A stretch of 64,000 nucleotides of DNA from Sulfurimonas sp. (GTDB lineage: Bacteria; Campylobacterota; Campylobacteria; Campylobacterales; Sulfurimonadaceae): contig JAKFWK010000005.1 in NCBI GenBank assembly GCA_021732045.1, forward strand, positions 1 through 64,000, read 5' to 3'. How positions within the stretch are numbered: position 1 is the stretch's first letter; each line of letters opens with the position of its first letter. Shown piece after piece: positions 44,581 through 54,275 of the stretch. The notes below the pieces were generated by a model that saw nothing but the letters and a program-made list of their open reading frames with translations, was not told the origin of the DNA and searched no databases. The translations under genes and the position numbers were made by a program.

Positions 44581-47208
44581 TTATTTGATAAGAGAGTTTA
44601 ACTGCTCTGCGACTTTTGCTTGCTTACTCTCTGCGTCAGCTAGAAGTTCTCTGTTTTTAGCCAGAACATCCTCTGGCGCGTTTGCTACAAATCGTTCATT
44701 GTTTAGCATGCCAACCAGCTTATCTATCTCTTTTTGAAGTTTCTCATTCTGCTTTGTTAGGCGGCTGATAATTGGTGCTAAATCTATACTTTTGGTTGGG
44801 ATAAATGTCTCACAGCTATCCGCAATATCACTAACTGCATCTGCAATTTTTGCATCACAAAACTCAATAATTTCAACTTTCGCCAATTTTGCGATAAACG
44901 GAAGCATCATAGCTTTGTCATCTTCGCTGATGCTATCTATCTTAACAAAAGCCTTCTCAATCTTTTGGTTTGCCAAATCAACTAAAATCTTGGCTCTTCT
45001 TATGGAGATAATGGCGTCCATAATCAGTTCAAATCTAGCCTCATCTTTTTGACGTTTTTTTGTTTTGAAAGGATACTTTTTAATCATGATAGACTCAGAG
45101 CTTTCAAGTGTAGTACCACTTAGTTCATGGTAGAGATACTCTGTAATGAACGGCATAAACGGATGAAGAAGCTTCATTCCCTCTTTAAAAATCGCTCCAA
45201 GCTCAACAATAGCGCCTTTATCTGCCTTACTAAGCTCAATTCCCCAGTCACAAAATTCATTCCATAAGAAGCGATAAAGCACAGTTGCTGCATCGTTAAA
45301 TCTGTACTCATCCATACATGAACGAACCTCTGCAGTTGCCATGTTCAGGCGAGATAACATGTAGCGACCAAGTGAACTCTCAACACAAAAACCTTTTAGA
45401 TCTGGAAATGTTTCAACATTCATTTGTAAGAATTTTGCCGCGTTGTAAAGTTTGTTTGTAAAGTTACGAGTAAGTTCAAGTTTTTCATTACTCATTCTGA
45501 TATCGCGACCTTGTGCCGCCGAGATTGCTAGAGTGAAGCGAAGAATATCAGCGCTGTACTTCTCAACCATATCAAGTGGGTCGATAACATTACCCTTGGA
45601 TTTACTCATTTTTTGACCATGTTCATCACGAACAAGCGCGTGAAGGTAGATATGGTTAAATGGTAACTCGCCTATAAAACTCTCACCCATCATCATCATT
45701 CTAGCAACCCAGAAAAAGAGGATATCAAAGCCAGTGATTAAGAGTGAGTTTGGATAGAACTCTTGCATATCTTTTGAACTAAAGAGTTTGTCCATGTCCG
45801 TATCGCCATTCCCCCATCCAAGAGTAGAAAAAGGCCAAAGTGCTGAGCTAAACCAAGTATCAAGTACATCTTGGTCTTGAGAGATATTTTTAGAGGCACA
45901 TTTTGGACATGCTTCTTCACTATCTTTTAGACTTGCCCACTCATGCTCACAATCTCCGCAGTAAAATACAGGAATCTGATGTCCCCACCAAAGTTGACGA
46001 GAGATACACCAATCACGTAAATCTCCCATCCAAGAGTTATATGAGTTTATCCAGTGAGGAGGGAAAAACTTAGCTTCGCCGTTGTTTGTTTTCTTGATAG
46101 ATTTTTTTGCTACTTCGCTTCTTACAAACCACTGTTTTGAGATATATGGCTCAACAATGTTTTTACATCTGTAACAGTGTCCTACTTGATGTTTATGGTC
46201 TTCTATTTTAACTATAAAGCCTTCTTCATCAAGTCTCTTTACTATGATGTCACGAGCCTCTAAACGCTCTAAACCTTCGAACTCTCCAGCGTACTCATTC
46301 AAGATACCTTTTTCATCAAAAACAGTGATAAACTCTAAGTCATGTCGTTTTCCAACTTCATAGTCGTTTTGGTCATGTGCAGGAGTAACTTTAACCACGC
46401 CAGTTCCAAAATCCATGGCTACATGAGTGTCTGCGATGATTGTCACTTCTCTGTCAGTTAGTGGAAGTTTTACTTTTTTACCGATTAAGTGTTTATAACG
46501 CTCATCATCAGGATGAACCATAACTGCACTGTCTCCAAAGTAGGTCTCAGGTCTAGTAGTTGCAACTTCTACAAATCCGCTGTCGTCGGCAAATGGGTAG
46601 CGAATATGGTAAAACTTTCCATCATGATCTTCATGCTCAACTTCTATATCACTAAGTGCGCCATCATGTGTACACCAATTTACCATATAATTTCCACGAA
46701 CGATTAGCCCTTGATTGTAAAGATGAACAAAAGCCTCTTTAACGGATTTTTGAAGCCCATCATCCATAGTGAATCGCTCTCTTTTCCACGCAGGACTTAC
46801 ACCCATTTTGCGGAGTTGGCTTGTCATGATGCCAGCAGATTCTGCTTTCCACTCCCATGCGCGTTTTAAAAATGCTTCTCTACCTATCTCTTCTTTTGTA
46901 GTGCCCTCGGCTAGGAGCTGTTTTTCAACCACATTTTGTGTTGCGATTCCCGCATGGTCTGTTCCTGGTTGCCAAAGAGTTTTATATCCATCCATTCTTT
47001 TATATCGAGTAATAATATCTTGAAGTGTAAATGTAAGTGCATGACCGATATGAAGACGACCAGTTACATTTGGAGGAGGCATCATGATAGAAAAAGTTTT
47101 CCCTTCTTCTACGACAGCGCTGTTTGCGTCTACTTCAAAGTAGCCTCTCTCTTCCCAAATTTTGTAAAATTTATCTTCAGTTTCTTGTGGTTCGTAGCTG
47201 TTCGACAT
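44581..47208 (-). CDS. valS: Valyl-tRNA synthetase
   Basis: Charges tRNA(Val) and edits threonine. The 875-residue protein has PPPNVTGRLHIGHALTFT (HIGH motif, near residue 45), the editing-domain VATTRPETYFGDSAV, the zinc-type insert CGDCEHEW with [16 protein letters not shown], and the C-terminal tRNA-binding coiled coil (LTKQNEKLQKEIDKLVGML) characteristic of ValRS. Its start has 264 nt upstream with no recognised element. Confidence 0.97.
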   Translation of the reverse strand: MSNSYEPQETEDKFYKIWEERGYFEVDANSAVVEEGKTFSIMMPPPNVTGRLHIGHALTFTLQDIITRYKRMDGYKTLWQPGTDHAGIATQNVVEKQLLAEGTTKEEIGREAFLKRAWEWKAESAGIMTSQLRKMGVSPAWKRERFTMDDGLQKSVKEAFVHLYNQGLIVRGNYMVNWCTHDGALSDIEVEHEDHDGKFYHIRYPFADDSGFVEVATTRPETYFGDSAVMVHPDDERYKHLIGKKVKLPLTDREVTIIADTHVAMDFGTGVVKVTPAHDQNDYEVGKRHDLEFITVFDEKGILNEYAGEFEGLERLEARDIIVKRLDEEGFIVKIEDHKHQVGHCYRCKNIVEPYISKQWFVRSEVAKKSIKKTNNGEAKFFPPHWINSYNSWMGDLRDWCISRQLWWGHQIPVFYCGDCEHEWASLKDSEEACPKCASKNISQDQDVLDTWFSSALWPFSTLGWGNGDTDMDKLFSSKDMQEFYPNSLLITGFDILFFWVARMMMMGESFIGELPFNHIYLHALVRDEHGQKMSKSKGNVIDPLDMVEKYSADILRFTLAISAAQGRDIRMSNEKLELTRNFTNKLYNAAKFLQMNVETFPDLKGFCVESSLGRYMLSRLNMATAEVRSCMDEYRFNDAATVLYRFLWNEFCDWGIELSKADKGAIVELGAIFKEGMKLLHPFMPFITEYLYHELSGTTLESSESIMIKKYPFKTKKRQKDEARFELIMDAIISIRRAKILVDLANQKIEKAFVKIDSISEDDKAMMLPFIAKLAKVEIIEFCDAKIADAVSDIADSCETFIPTKSIDLAPIISRLTKQNEKLQKEIDKLVGMLNNERFVANAPEDVLAKNRELLADAESKQAKVAEQLNSLIK

Positions 47209-47472
47209 ATTAAATACCTTGATTTTTCTAATTTAAAAGTTCGCGATTGTAGCTAAAGTGTAGTGAGGCTTTGCTTAGACAAGAGTTTTATGAGCTTTAT
47301 ATGTTACTGATGGGAATGAAAATATATTTAATAATGCCTAAAGAATACAAGGAATACAATCTATTGATATAAAATTAAACTTATAAGAAGCTAGGTAGGT
47401 TGGTAGGTTGGTATGTGCTTTCGTTATTATTTTAATTGTCTAGTTTAGCAGTTCTTTTGAGGTTGTAAAAAG

Positions 47473-49080
47473 ATGAAAAAAATTCTAGTTGTTGATAGTT
47501 CAAAAGTAACTTTAAACCTTATTAGAAAGATGTTGTCACCTATTGTTGGCTTGGGGATATATGAGGCAAGCTCTATGGCGGAAGCGCAAGTCTTTATGCA
47601 AGTACACAAAGTTTTCGTGGTCTTGACTAATTTAATTTTAACAGATGCTCCAGATATGGAGATGTTGAACTATTTGGCAAAAGAAAATATACCTACTATT
47701 GTTTTTAGTTCTAATGTTCAAAGTGCACTTTTACAAAGTAATCTTTACTCAAATATTATAGATTATGTTATCAAAGATACCAATGGTTTGTTTTATCTAA
47801 AAAGGCTCATAGATGGGCTGATGTATGCAAGAGATAAAGAGGTGCTTTTAGTAGAAGATTCTCAAAGTATGGCTTTGTATGTAAAGAAGATTTTAGAAAA
47901 ACTTTTGCTTCGTGTAGTGGTGGCACAAAATGGAAAAGAAGCCCTTAAGATTTTAGACAAAAAAAGAAACATCTCTTTGGTTATTAGTGACTACAATATG
48001 CCTATAATGGGTGGCTTAGAGTTTACAAAAGTACTTAAAACTGATAGTAGATTTACTAAATTAGTACTCATTATTATAATAAGTGAGAGTGCAGATGAAC
48101 TTAAAGTACAGCTATATAAACATGGAGCAGACGATCTTATTATAAAACCTATTTTACCTGAAGAACTTAGTATAAAAGTGCTCAATATTTTTTTAAACCT
48201 CAAACAAATTGAAGAAATTAGTGAATTTAATGCGATTGTAGATCAACATGTAATCTCTTCTGCAACTGATACGAAGGGAAATATCATTGCAGCTTCTCAA
48301 GCTTTTTGTGAGATATCTGGATATACAAAAGAGGAACTTTTAGGAAAAAACCATCGAATTTTAAGAGATCCTAGTATGCCTGATAGTTTGTATAAAGAGT
48401 TATGGGATACAGTTACCCATAAAAAAGTATGGAGAGGAGAGATTAAAAACCGCAAAAAAGATGGCGGATATTATTGGGTAGATGCCATTATAGAGCCAAG
48501 CCTCTCAAAAGATGGTGGAATCATAGGTTATAAAGGACTTCGTTATGATATCACCGATAAAAAGCGAATAGAAGAGATAAGCATCACTGACGGACTTACA
48601 AATATTTTTAATAGACGACACTTTAATAATACTTTTCCAAAGATATTAGAGGACGCAAAAAGAGATTACAAAATAGTTTGCTTTTTGTTGATGGATATAG
48701 ACCACTTCAAGCAGTATAATGACAACTATGGACATCAAGCGGGGGATAATGTGCTTATAAAGTTTGCGGCTTGTTTGAAAAGATCTTTGCAAAGAGCAGG
48801 TGATATGGCATTTCGTTTGGGGGGTGAGGAGTTTGGGCTTGTCTATAAGGTAGATACAAAAGAGAAAGCTTTATTGTTTGCAAATAGGGTAAGAGACGAT
48901 ATTGAAAATCTTAAAATAACTCATGAATATAGCAGTGCGAGCAAGTATATAACAGCTTCTATGGGGCTAGTGTGTGGTTATGCTTCTGAGCTTGGAAACA
49001 TGGACGCACTATTTAAAGAGGCAGATGAATTGCTTTATGAAGCAAAAGAGAGTGGAAGAAATCAAGTAAAAGGAAATTAG
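47473..49080 (+). CDS. REC-REC-PAS-GGDEF response regulator (diguanylate cyclase)
   Basis: A 535-residue cytoplasmic protein. REC1 (1-120) has Asn53 (VVLTNLIL) where the phospho-acceptor Asp is expected, so it cannot be phosphorylated normally. REC2 (about 123-245) keeps Asp in VISDYNMPIMGG and the KP pair of IIKPILP. The PAS domain (about 258-370) has GNIIAASQAFCEISGYTKEEL and an aromatic YYWVDAII. The GGDEF domain has GGEEF and an RAGD inhibitory site. The output is c-di-GMP. No partner kinase is adjacent. The upstream 264 nt contain an 8-bp tandem (TAGGTTGG, two copies) at 47396-47411. Confidence 0.92.
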   Translation: MKKILVVDSSKVTLNLIRKMLSPIVGLGIYEASSMAEAQVFMQVHKVFVVLTNLILTDAPDMEMLNYLAKENIPTIVFSSNVQSALLQSNLYSNIIDYVIKDTNGLFYLKRLIDGLMYARDKEVLLVEDSQSMALYVKKILEKLLLRVVVAQNGKEALKILDKKRNISLVISDYNMPIMGGLEFTKVLKTDSRFTKLVLIIIISESADELKVQLYKHGADDLIIKPILPEELSIKVLNIFLNLKQIEEISEFNAIVDQHVISSATDTKGNIIAASQAFCEISGYTKEELLGKNHRILRDPSMPDSLYKELWDTVTHKKVWRGEIKNRKKDGGYYWVDAIIEPSLSKDGGIIGYKGLRYDITDKKRIEEISITDGLTNIFNRRHFNNTFPKILEDAKRDYKIVCFLLMDIDHFKQYNDNYGHQAGDNVLIKFAACLKRSLQRAGDMAFRLGGEEFGLVYKVDTKEKALLFANRVRDDIENLKITHEYSSASKYITASMGLVCGYASELGNMDALFKEADELLYEAKESGRNQVKGN

Positions 49081-49161
49081 CTATCAATGCTAAATATTTA
49101 GAACTCTTTTTAATTAAGTTTAATAGAGATAGAATAATTAGCAAAACATTTAGGGGTAAAT

Positions 49162-49659
49162 ATGCCAAATACAAAAGAGAATTTAGAAGTAGCGTTTAGC
49201 GGAGAGAGCGGAGCATACCAAAAATATAGTGCATTTGCAAAACAGGCAGAAAAAGATGGATTTACAAATATTGCAAAACTTTTCCGTACAACGGCAGAAG
49301 CAGAGAAAATCCACGCAGAAGGACATTTAAAAGCGATGGACAAGATAGGCTCAACGCTAGAAAATCTAGAAGCAGCAATAGGTGGGGAGACTTATGAGTT
49401 TGAAAATATGTATCCACCAATGTATGAGCAAGCAGTAGCAGAAAATCATAAAGCAAAAAAAATGTTTGGTTATGCTCTTGAAGCCGAGAAAGTTCATGCT
49501 GAGCTTTATAAAAAAGCATTTGCGGCAGTTAAAGAGGGCAAAGATATTGAAGAGATAGGAATTTATCTTTGTCCTATATGTGGCTATATAGAGTTGGGAA
49601 TGCCAACTGAAAACTGCCCAGTATGTGGCGTTAAACCATCTGCATTTGTTCAAATTTAA
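49162..49659 (+). CDS. rbr: Rubrerythrin
   Basis: Non-heme diiron peroxidase that reduces H2O2 in the cytoplasm. The 165-residue protein has the ferritin-like four-helix core with Glu ligands (FSGESGAYQKY, AEAEKIHAEGH, EAEKVHAELY) and a C-terminal rubredoxin domain with two CPxCG motifs (CPICGYIE and CPVCGVKP). Length is slightly short of the 190-residue norm but complete. AGGGG precedes the ATG. A monocistronic terminator follows. It supports oxidative-stress protection in a microaerophile. Confidence 0.95.
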   Translation: MPNTKENLEVAFSGESGAYQKYSAFAKQAEKDGFTNIAKLFRTTAEAEKIHAEGHLKAMDKIGSTLENLEAAIGGETYEFENMYPPMYEQAVAENHKAKKMFGYALEAEKVHAELYKKAFAAVKEGKDIEEIGIYLCPICGYIELGMPTENCPVCGVKPSAFVQI

Positions 49660-49664
49660 CCAAG

Positions 49665-49686
49665 ATGCTCCTTTTGGAGCATTTTT
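49665..49686 (+). terminator. Rho-independent terminator of rbr
   Basis: 7-bp stem ATGCTCC / GGAGCAT with a TTTT loop and a TTTTT tail, 6 nt after the rbr stop codon. Canonical form. Confidence 0.9.
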
Positions 49687-49751
49687 GCAATAAATCAAAA
49701 TCAAGCTTATCTTAGTACAATCTCACTCTTAAAATCTTTGTAGGAGTTGAT

Positions 49752-51836
49752 TTGCCACTTTCTCGTTTAAATGAAGAGCAGTATGCAGCAGCGACTTCCA
49801 AAGAGCCTCAAAACCTCATTATCGCCTCTGCCGGTACCGGTAAAACTTCTACTATAGTTGGTCGTATCGCCTATCTTTTAGGGCAAGGTGTAGAGCCTTC
49901 ACAAATCCTGCTTCTTACTTTTACCAATAAAGCGGCAGCTGAGATGATTGATAGGGTTGCTAACTATTTTGGTAAAGATATTGCCTCAAAGATAGACGCC
50001 GGGACTTTTCATGCAGTTAGTTATAGATGGCTAAAAAAAGATAATAAAAAGATAGTTTTAAAACAACAGAGAGAGCTAAAAACTCTCTTTAGAAGTGTTT
50101 ATGAAAAACGATCGTTTGGGCACATCGGTGCAGAGGTGGCACCTTATGGCGGAAATTATCTTTATGATGTTTACTCCTTTTACCAAAATACAGAACTGCA
50201 GAACCATTTTGAGGATTGGGTTAAAAATAGGTACCCGGAGCATGAACTTTTTGCGATGATTTATGCTGATATAGTTGATGAGTTTGAGAGTTTAAAGAAA
50301 GAGTATGGTTTTGTAAACTTTAATGATTTGCTTTTGCACTTTAGAGAGATGTGCAAGAACAGAGATTTAGGCTATAAAGAGGTGCTTGTTGATGAGTATC
50401 AAGATACAAATGCGCTTCAAGGAACTCTTATAGATGCGATGAATCTGCCTTCAATTTTTTGTGTCGGTGATTATGACCAGAGCATTTATGCTTTTAATGG
50501 TGCTGATATCTCAATTATCGGCTCGTTTACTACAAAATTTCCAAACGCAACAGTTCATACTCTTACAAAAAACTACCGCTCAACCGTTCCTATTCTCTCT
50601 CTTGCCACGAGAGTTATAGAACATAATGAGAGGATTTATCCAAAAAAATTAGAAGTTACAAGAGAACAGAACTCTCAGGCTCCAAAGCTTCTGGCGTATG
50701 ATGAACTTTTTGACCAGTACCATGCCATGGCGGCGCAAATAAGGGACTCTCAGACCCCAAGAGAAGAGATAGCGGTAATTTTTAGAAACAACTCCTCTGC
50801 GGATGGCATAGAAGTTGGACTTCGTGAACTTGGAATCCCATGTAAAAGAAAGGGCGGAACTAGCTTTTTTGACTCTCGTGAGGTTAAGGCTATTTTGGAT
50901 TTCTATACTCTGCTTGTAAATGAGGCGGACATGATGTCGTTTATACACCTTTTTGAGTTTGCAAAAGGGGTGGGGAGTGCCACGGCAAAAGAGCTTTATA
51001 TCGGGCTAAAAACTCTTGGACATGGGAGCATGTTTTATGGACTTTATGCGCCTAATGAATCTATAAACAACCCTTTTGAAAAGAGAAAGTTAAACCAGCA
51101 GCTAGGACTGTTTGATGATTTTTTGGAGCTTGGAAGCGTTGGAAAATTTGCAAAACTTGGATTTGAAGATAAGTTCATGAAGAACCCGATTTTAAAACAT
51201 CCAAAGCTCACGAAAGATAATGCTATGTTTTTATATGACTTTTATCTTCTTTTTCGTGATTTAAAAGGTGTAAAAGAGCCTCGTGTTATTGTAAAAAAGA
51301 TCTCACATTCCGCCATATATAAAAATATTTCTGAAATTTTAGCAAACCAGAGATCAACACTAAAAGATGGCACGATAGATGAGAAACAAAAAGAGGAGTC
51401 ACTCTCAAGAATAAGCAGAAAAATGGTTCTCTTGGAAGAACTCTCAAAGCCATACTCGCAACATGATAGGTTTTTAAATGCCATGATTTTAGGCTCGTCA
51501 GATTTAACGCAAGGCGAGGGAGTAAATCTGCTGAGTGTGCATGCCTCAAAAGGTTTGGAATTTAAAGAGGTTTTTGTGGTTGATTTGATGGATGGAAGAT
51601 TCCCAAATAGAAAATTGATGCAACGAGGCGGCTCGCTCGAAGAGGAGAGAAGACTATTTTATGTGGCAGTGACAAGAGCAAAAGATATACTCTACCTAAG
51701 CTATGCAAAATATGACAAGATTAAAAAAACAAATTTCCTACCATCGCAGTTTTTATATGAGGCGGGTTTGGTTCCTAAAGATGAAGCATATAGGGCTATG
51801 GTTATGAAAGACACAGATAAGGAAGATAGAGATTAA
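49752..51836 (+). CDS. UvrD/Rep-family superfamily 1A DNA helicase
   Basis: A 694-residue 3'-5' DNA helicase. Helicase motifs are in order: Q motif (LNEEQYAAA), Walker A (ASAGTGKTSTIV), Ia (LLLTFTNKAAAEMI), DEYQDTN (motif II), GDYDQSIYAFNGAD (III), YRSTVPIL (IV), VNLLSVHASKGLEFKEVFV (V) and YVAVTRAKDILYLSYA (VI). The start is TTG 49752 with AGGAG 5 nt upstream. It is shorter than E. coli UvrD, so PcrA/Rep-like naming is left open. The 3' end overlaps the converging EI24 gene by 4 nt. Confidence 0.92.
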   Translation: MPLSRLNEEQYAAATSKEPQNLIIASAGTGKTSTIVGRIAYLLGQGVEPSQILLLTFTNKAAAEMIDRVANYFGKDIASKIDAGTFHAVSYRWLKKDNKKIVLKQQRELKTLFRSVYEKRSFGHIGAEVAPYGGNYLYDVYSFYQNTELQNHFEDWVKNRYPEHELFAMIYADIVDEFESLKKEYGFVNFNDLLLHFREMCKNRDLGYKEVLVDEYQDTNALQGTLIDAMNLPSIFCVGDYDQSIYAFNGADISIIGSFTTKFPNATVHTLTKNYRSTVPILSLATRVIEHNERIYPKKLEVTREQNSQAPKLLAYDELFDQYHAMAAQIRDSQTPREEIAVIFRNNSSADGIEVGLRELGIPCKRKGGTSFFDSREVKAILDFYTLLVNEADMMSFIHLFEFAKGVGSATAKELYIGLKTLGHGSMFYGLYAPNESINNPFEKRKLNQQLGLFDDFLELGSVGKFAKLGFEDKFMKNPILKHPKLTKDNAMFLYDFYLLFRDLKGVKEPRVIVKKISHSAIYKNISEILANQRSTLKDGTIDEKQKEESLSRISRKMVLLEELSKPYSQHDRFLNAMILGSSDLTQGEGVNLLSVHASKGLEFKEVFVVDLMDGRFPNRKLMQRGGSLEEERRLFYVAVTRAKDILYLSYAKYDKIKKTNFLPSQFLYEAGLVPKDEAYRAMVMKDTDKEDRD

Positions 51837-52630
51837 TCTTCAATACTCTTTGTGGCGCGAATCCCTCTGACTTCCAGAAAATAGCTATGTCCCAAGTATA
51901 TGACAAAAAAAACCGCTCCAAAGAATATAGCAAAAGGGATTAGAGATATAAGGTAGAGCGTTAAGGTTTTTACTCTTAAACTTTTTGAATTAAAAAAGCT
52001 TATCTGTTTGAACTCTTTTTCTGTTGAGATGTTTGATGAGATGTCATAGAGCATCATTTTGTGAAAAAAATAGTAGAGTGGGAGGTTAAAAGCTATGATA
52101 TTTATGATAGGGATGAAGTAAAACGGCGTTAAGGCTATGAAAAATAAAATCATAAAAAAGAGGTACTTGACAAGTAAAAACATCGCTTCAATGATGTTTG
52201 AGTAACCAATCATCTCTACATCATTGTAATGTTTTTGATGGATTTTTTTTAGAATTGTGGGAGTTAGAAATCCTATGGCTAGAATGGCTACAAAAACAGA
52301 GATGTAGAGCGTGAAAATCATACCAACAAAAAAAAGTAAAAACGATGCCATCCAAGATGCTAATATGTGGGTTGTTAGGAAGTTTAAAATAGTGCTTCCA
52401 TCAAACTTTGCTGAGATATTTTCAGTGTGAGGGACGCCGTTTTGGATAGTTGTTTGAGTGCTTTGAAAGTCAAGAACGCCTATGTGCTGGATTAGAGTTC
52501 CATAAAAAGTAAAGAAAAGTACAAACATCAAAATAATCGTAAAAATAAAGGGCAGGGTGGCGAGTTTAAGCATATCTTTCGTTAAAAAATCTTTTATACT
52601 CTGTTTAAATATTCCAAGTTCACTGTTCAT
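51833..52630 (-). CDS. EI24/CysZ-like membrane protein
   Basis: A 265-residue inner-membrane protein with about four to six hydrophobic segments and the EI24 pattern (LATLPFIFTIILMF, SNIIEAMFLLVKYLFFMILFF, FYFIPIINIIAFNLPLYYFFHKMMLYD). Distant relatives transport sulfate (CysZ), but no sulfur-assimilation gene is nearby, so no substrate is assigned. The start overlaps the DUF3137 gene by 4 nt, which places it in an operon with it and lemA. Confidence 0.8.
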   Translation of the reverse strand: MNSELGIFKQSIKDFLTKDMLKLATLPFIFTIILMFVLFFTFYGTLIQHIGVLDFQSTQTTIQNGVPHTENISAKFDGSTILNFLTTHILASWMASFLLFFVGMIFTLYISVFVAILAIGFLTPTILKKIHQKHYNDVEMIGYSNIIEAMFLLVKYLFFMILFFIALTPFYFIPIINIIAFNLPLYYFFHKMMLYDISSNISTEKEFKQISFFNSKSLRVKTLTLYLISLIPFAIFFGAVFFVIYLGHSYFLEVRGIRATKSIED

Positions 52631-53568
52631 TTTTTACTCCAAATCTTCTCATTTAATTTTAACTCTTTTACTACGCCAATAGCTAAGTGAAGCGTTTTTA
52701 CATACTCCATTGCCGTCTTGTGATCCAATAGCGAGCTAAAGACAACTGGCTCAAAGAGATCTTTGTCGTAAGAGATTGCTATGTAGATTTTACTACCAAC
52801 AAAAGAGATGGATACTCTTCTTTGTGATCTGTTTTTGAGCTGCAAAAACTTCTCCATAAGTGAGTGTGAGAGGATATATCTTGCCTCTATCTGATCGGAC
52901 GAGTAGACAACAAACTCTTTTTCAAACTCCACACTGTCCATCTTTACAAGCTCATCTCTTGAAGCATTTTTTGATTGTAACCAGTTACCGATGATGTTGC
53001 CAAATGTGCCTTGTGCGGAGTCTGGAAGCACAACTGTTTTGCCTATAAAGTTTTTATTAAACTCAGAGACAATAAAAAGCCCTTTGAAGATTGTTATAAG
53101 TTCTGAGCCGCCTTTAGAGTTTTTTCTCTTCTCTTGTGCGTGAATGTCTGAAAACTCAATATTTACGCCATCAACTTCGCCTCTAACTAAATCGTTTCCG
53201 CTAAATTTATCTGCTTTGTTGAAAAGAGTTGAGCGCTCAAATATAAGCTCAGATAGGTACCCATCTTGCGAGTAGATAAGCTTTTCTCCAATTTCGCCAA
53301 TAAGTGGTTTGATGACGCCTTGTTTGAACTCCGCTGTGTAATCTTTGGTCATTGACTTGTATAAAATCGTCATAATTCCAATATATGCAAAAATAACAAT
53401 CTCAAAATGACTCTTGAGTATAGAGGCTATAATAATTGCGATTGCACCTATGATTACCCCGACTACTATAACTCTATGTTTTAGATTTGTTCTGTCGGTT
53501 TCTAGTTTTTGAAGGAGTGGAAATAGCTCCTTATAGTAATAATCAGTTAGTTCGCTTATGTTTTTCAT
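52627..53568 (-). CDS. DUF3137 membrane protein
   Basis: A 313-residue protein with two adjacent transmembrane helices (about 33-72), forming a hairpin, and a soluble C-terminal domain. The layout and the YSQDGYLSELIFERSTLF and GLFIVSEFNKNFIGKTVVLPD segments match my recollection of DUF3137, commonly encoded beside LemA. Function unknown. It lies 34 nt after lemA and overlaps the EI24 gene. Confidence 0.78.
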   Translation of the reverse strand: MKNISELTDYYYKELFPLLQKLETDRTNLKHRVIVVGVIIGAIAIIIASILKSHFEIVIFAYIGIMTILYKSMTKDYTAEFKQGVIKPLIGEIGEKLIYSQDGYLSELIFERSTLFNKADKFSGNDLVRGEVDGVNIEFSDIHAQEKRKNSKGGSELITIFKGLFIVSEFNKNFIGKTVVLPDSAQGTFGNIIGNWLQSKNASRDELVKMDSVEFEKEFVVYSSDQIEARYILSHSLMEKFLQLKNRSQRRVSISFVGSKIYIAISYDKDLFEPVVFSSLLDHKTAMEYVKTLHLAIGVVKELKLNEKIWSKK

Positions 53569-53602
53569 ATGTTAAACAGATAATTTGTTTTAGTGCATAA
53601 CA

Positions 53603-54157
53603 TCAGTTAAAAAGCTCTTTAACTGACACATTTTCTCTTTGACTCTCGATTACAATAAAAACATCTTTTCTTTTGTAGTTTATGATAGATGCCATTATAC
53701 TAGTTGGAATCATCTCAATAGCGTTGTTATAGTCTGTTACTGCCTGATTGTAAGCTCTTCTTGCCGCAGAAATCTGCTCTTCAACCTCATTTAAAGAGCG
53801 TTGCAGGTGCATCATAGTTTCATTTGCTTTTAGCTCAGGATAACTCTCAACTGCCACCATAATAGAGCCAAGAGCAGAGCTTACTTTTGCATCAAGTGCA
53901 ATCTTTTGTGCTTCATTGATATTTGGTCTGGAAGCGTCAGCTCTAAGCTTTGTAACCTCAGCTAGAAGTGATTTTTCATGTTCCATATATTTGCCTACGG
54001 ATGCAACAAGATTCGGGATGAGGTCGTAGCGTTTTTTAAGAACCGTATCGACACTTGCAAAGATATTTTCAACCTGATTCTTTTTTGCAACAAGAGAGTT
54101 GTAGATCAAAACTAAGATAAGAGCAATAACAATTAAAACAATAAGTGTTGTCGACAT
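53603..54157 (-). CDS. lemA: LemA family protein
   Basis: A 184-residue membrane-anchored protein: N-terminal helix (LIVLIVIALILVLIYNSLVA), then long helices with the LemA core KKRYDLIPNLVASVGKYMEHEKSLLAEVTKLRA split over residues 41-73 and AARRAYNQAVTDYNNAIEMIP. The usual function is unknown, though LemA proteins associate with membrane stress and envelope remodelling. It is the first gene of lemA-DUF3137-EI24. It is divergent from dgt, with 118 nt between them. Confidence 0.92.
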   Translation of the reverse strand: MSTTLIVLIVIALILVLIYNSLVAKKNQVENIFASVDTVLKKRYDLIPNLVASVGKYMEHEKSLLAEVTKLRADASRPNINEAQKIALDAKVSSALGSIMVAVESYPELKANETMMHLQRSLNEVEEQISAARRAYNQAVTDYNNAIEMIPTSIMASIINYKRKDVFIVIESQRENVSVKELFN

Positions 54158-54275
54158 GTTTAAATCCTTTGTATGAGGTTAGTAGGGTAGTCTATCCAAA
54201 AAGGGTTGAAATTTCTATTTTTGAAGTTTTGTTTCTGTATGATAACATCATAAAACCACTATATACGGAGACAAA

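Noticed and set aside
47392..47413. TAGG/TAGGTTGG short tandem
   Set aside because: Only about two and a half units, in non-coding DNA with no gene start in the frame; probably slippage noise.
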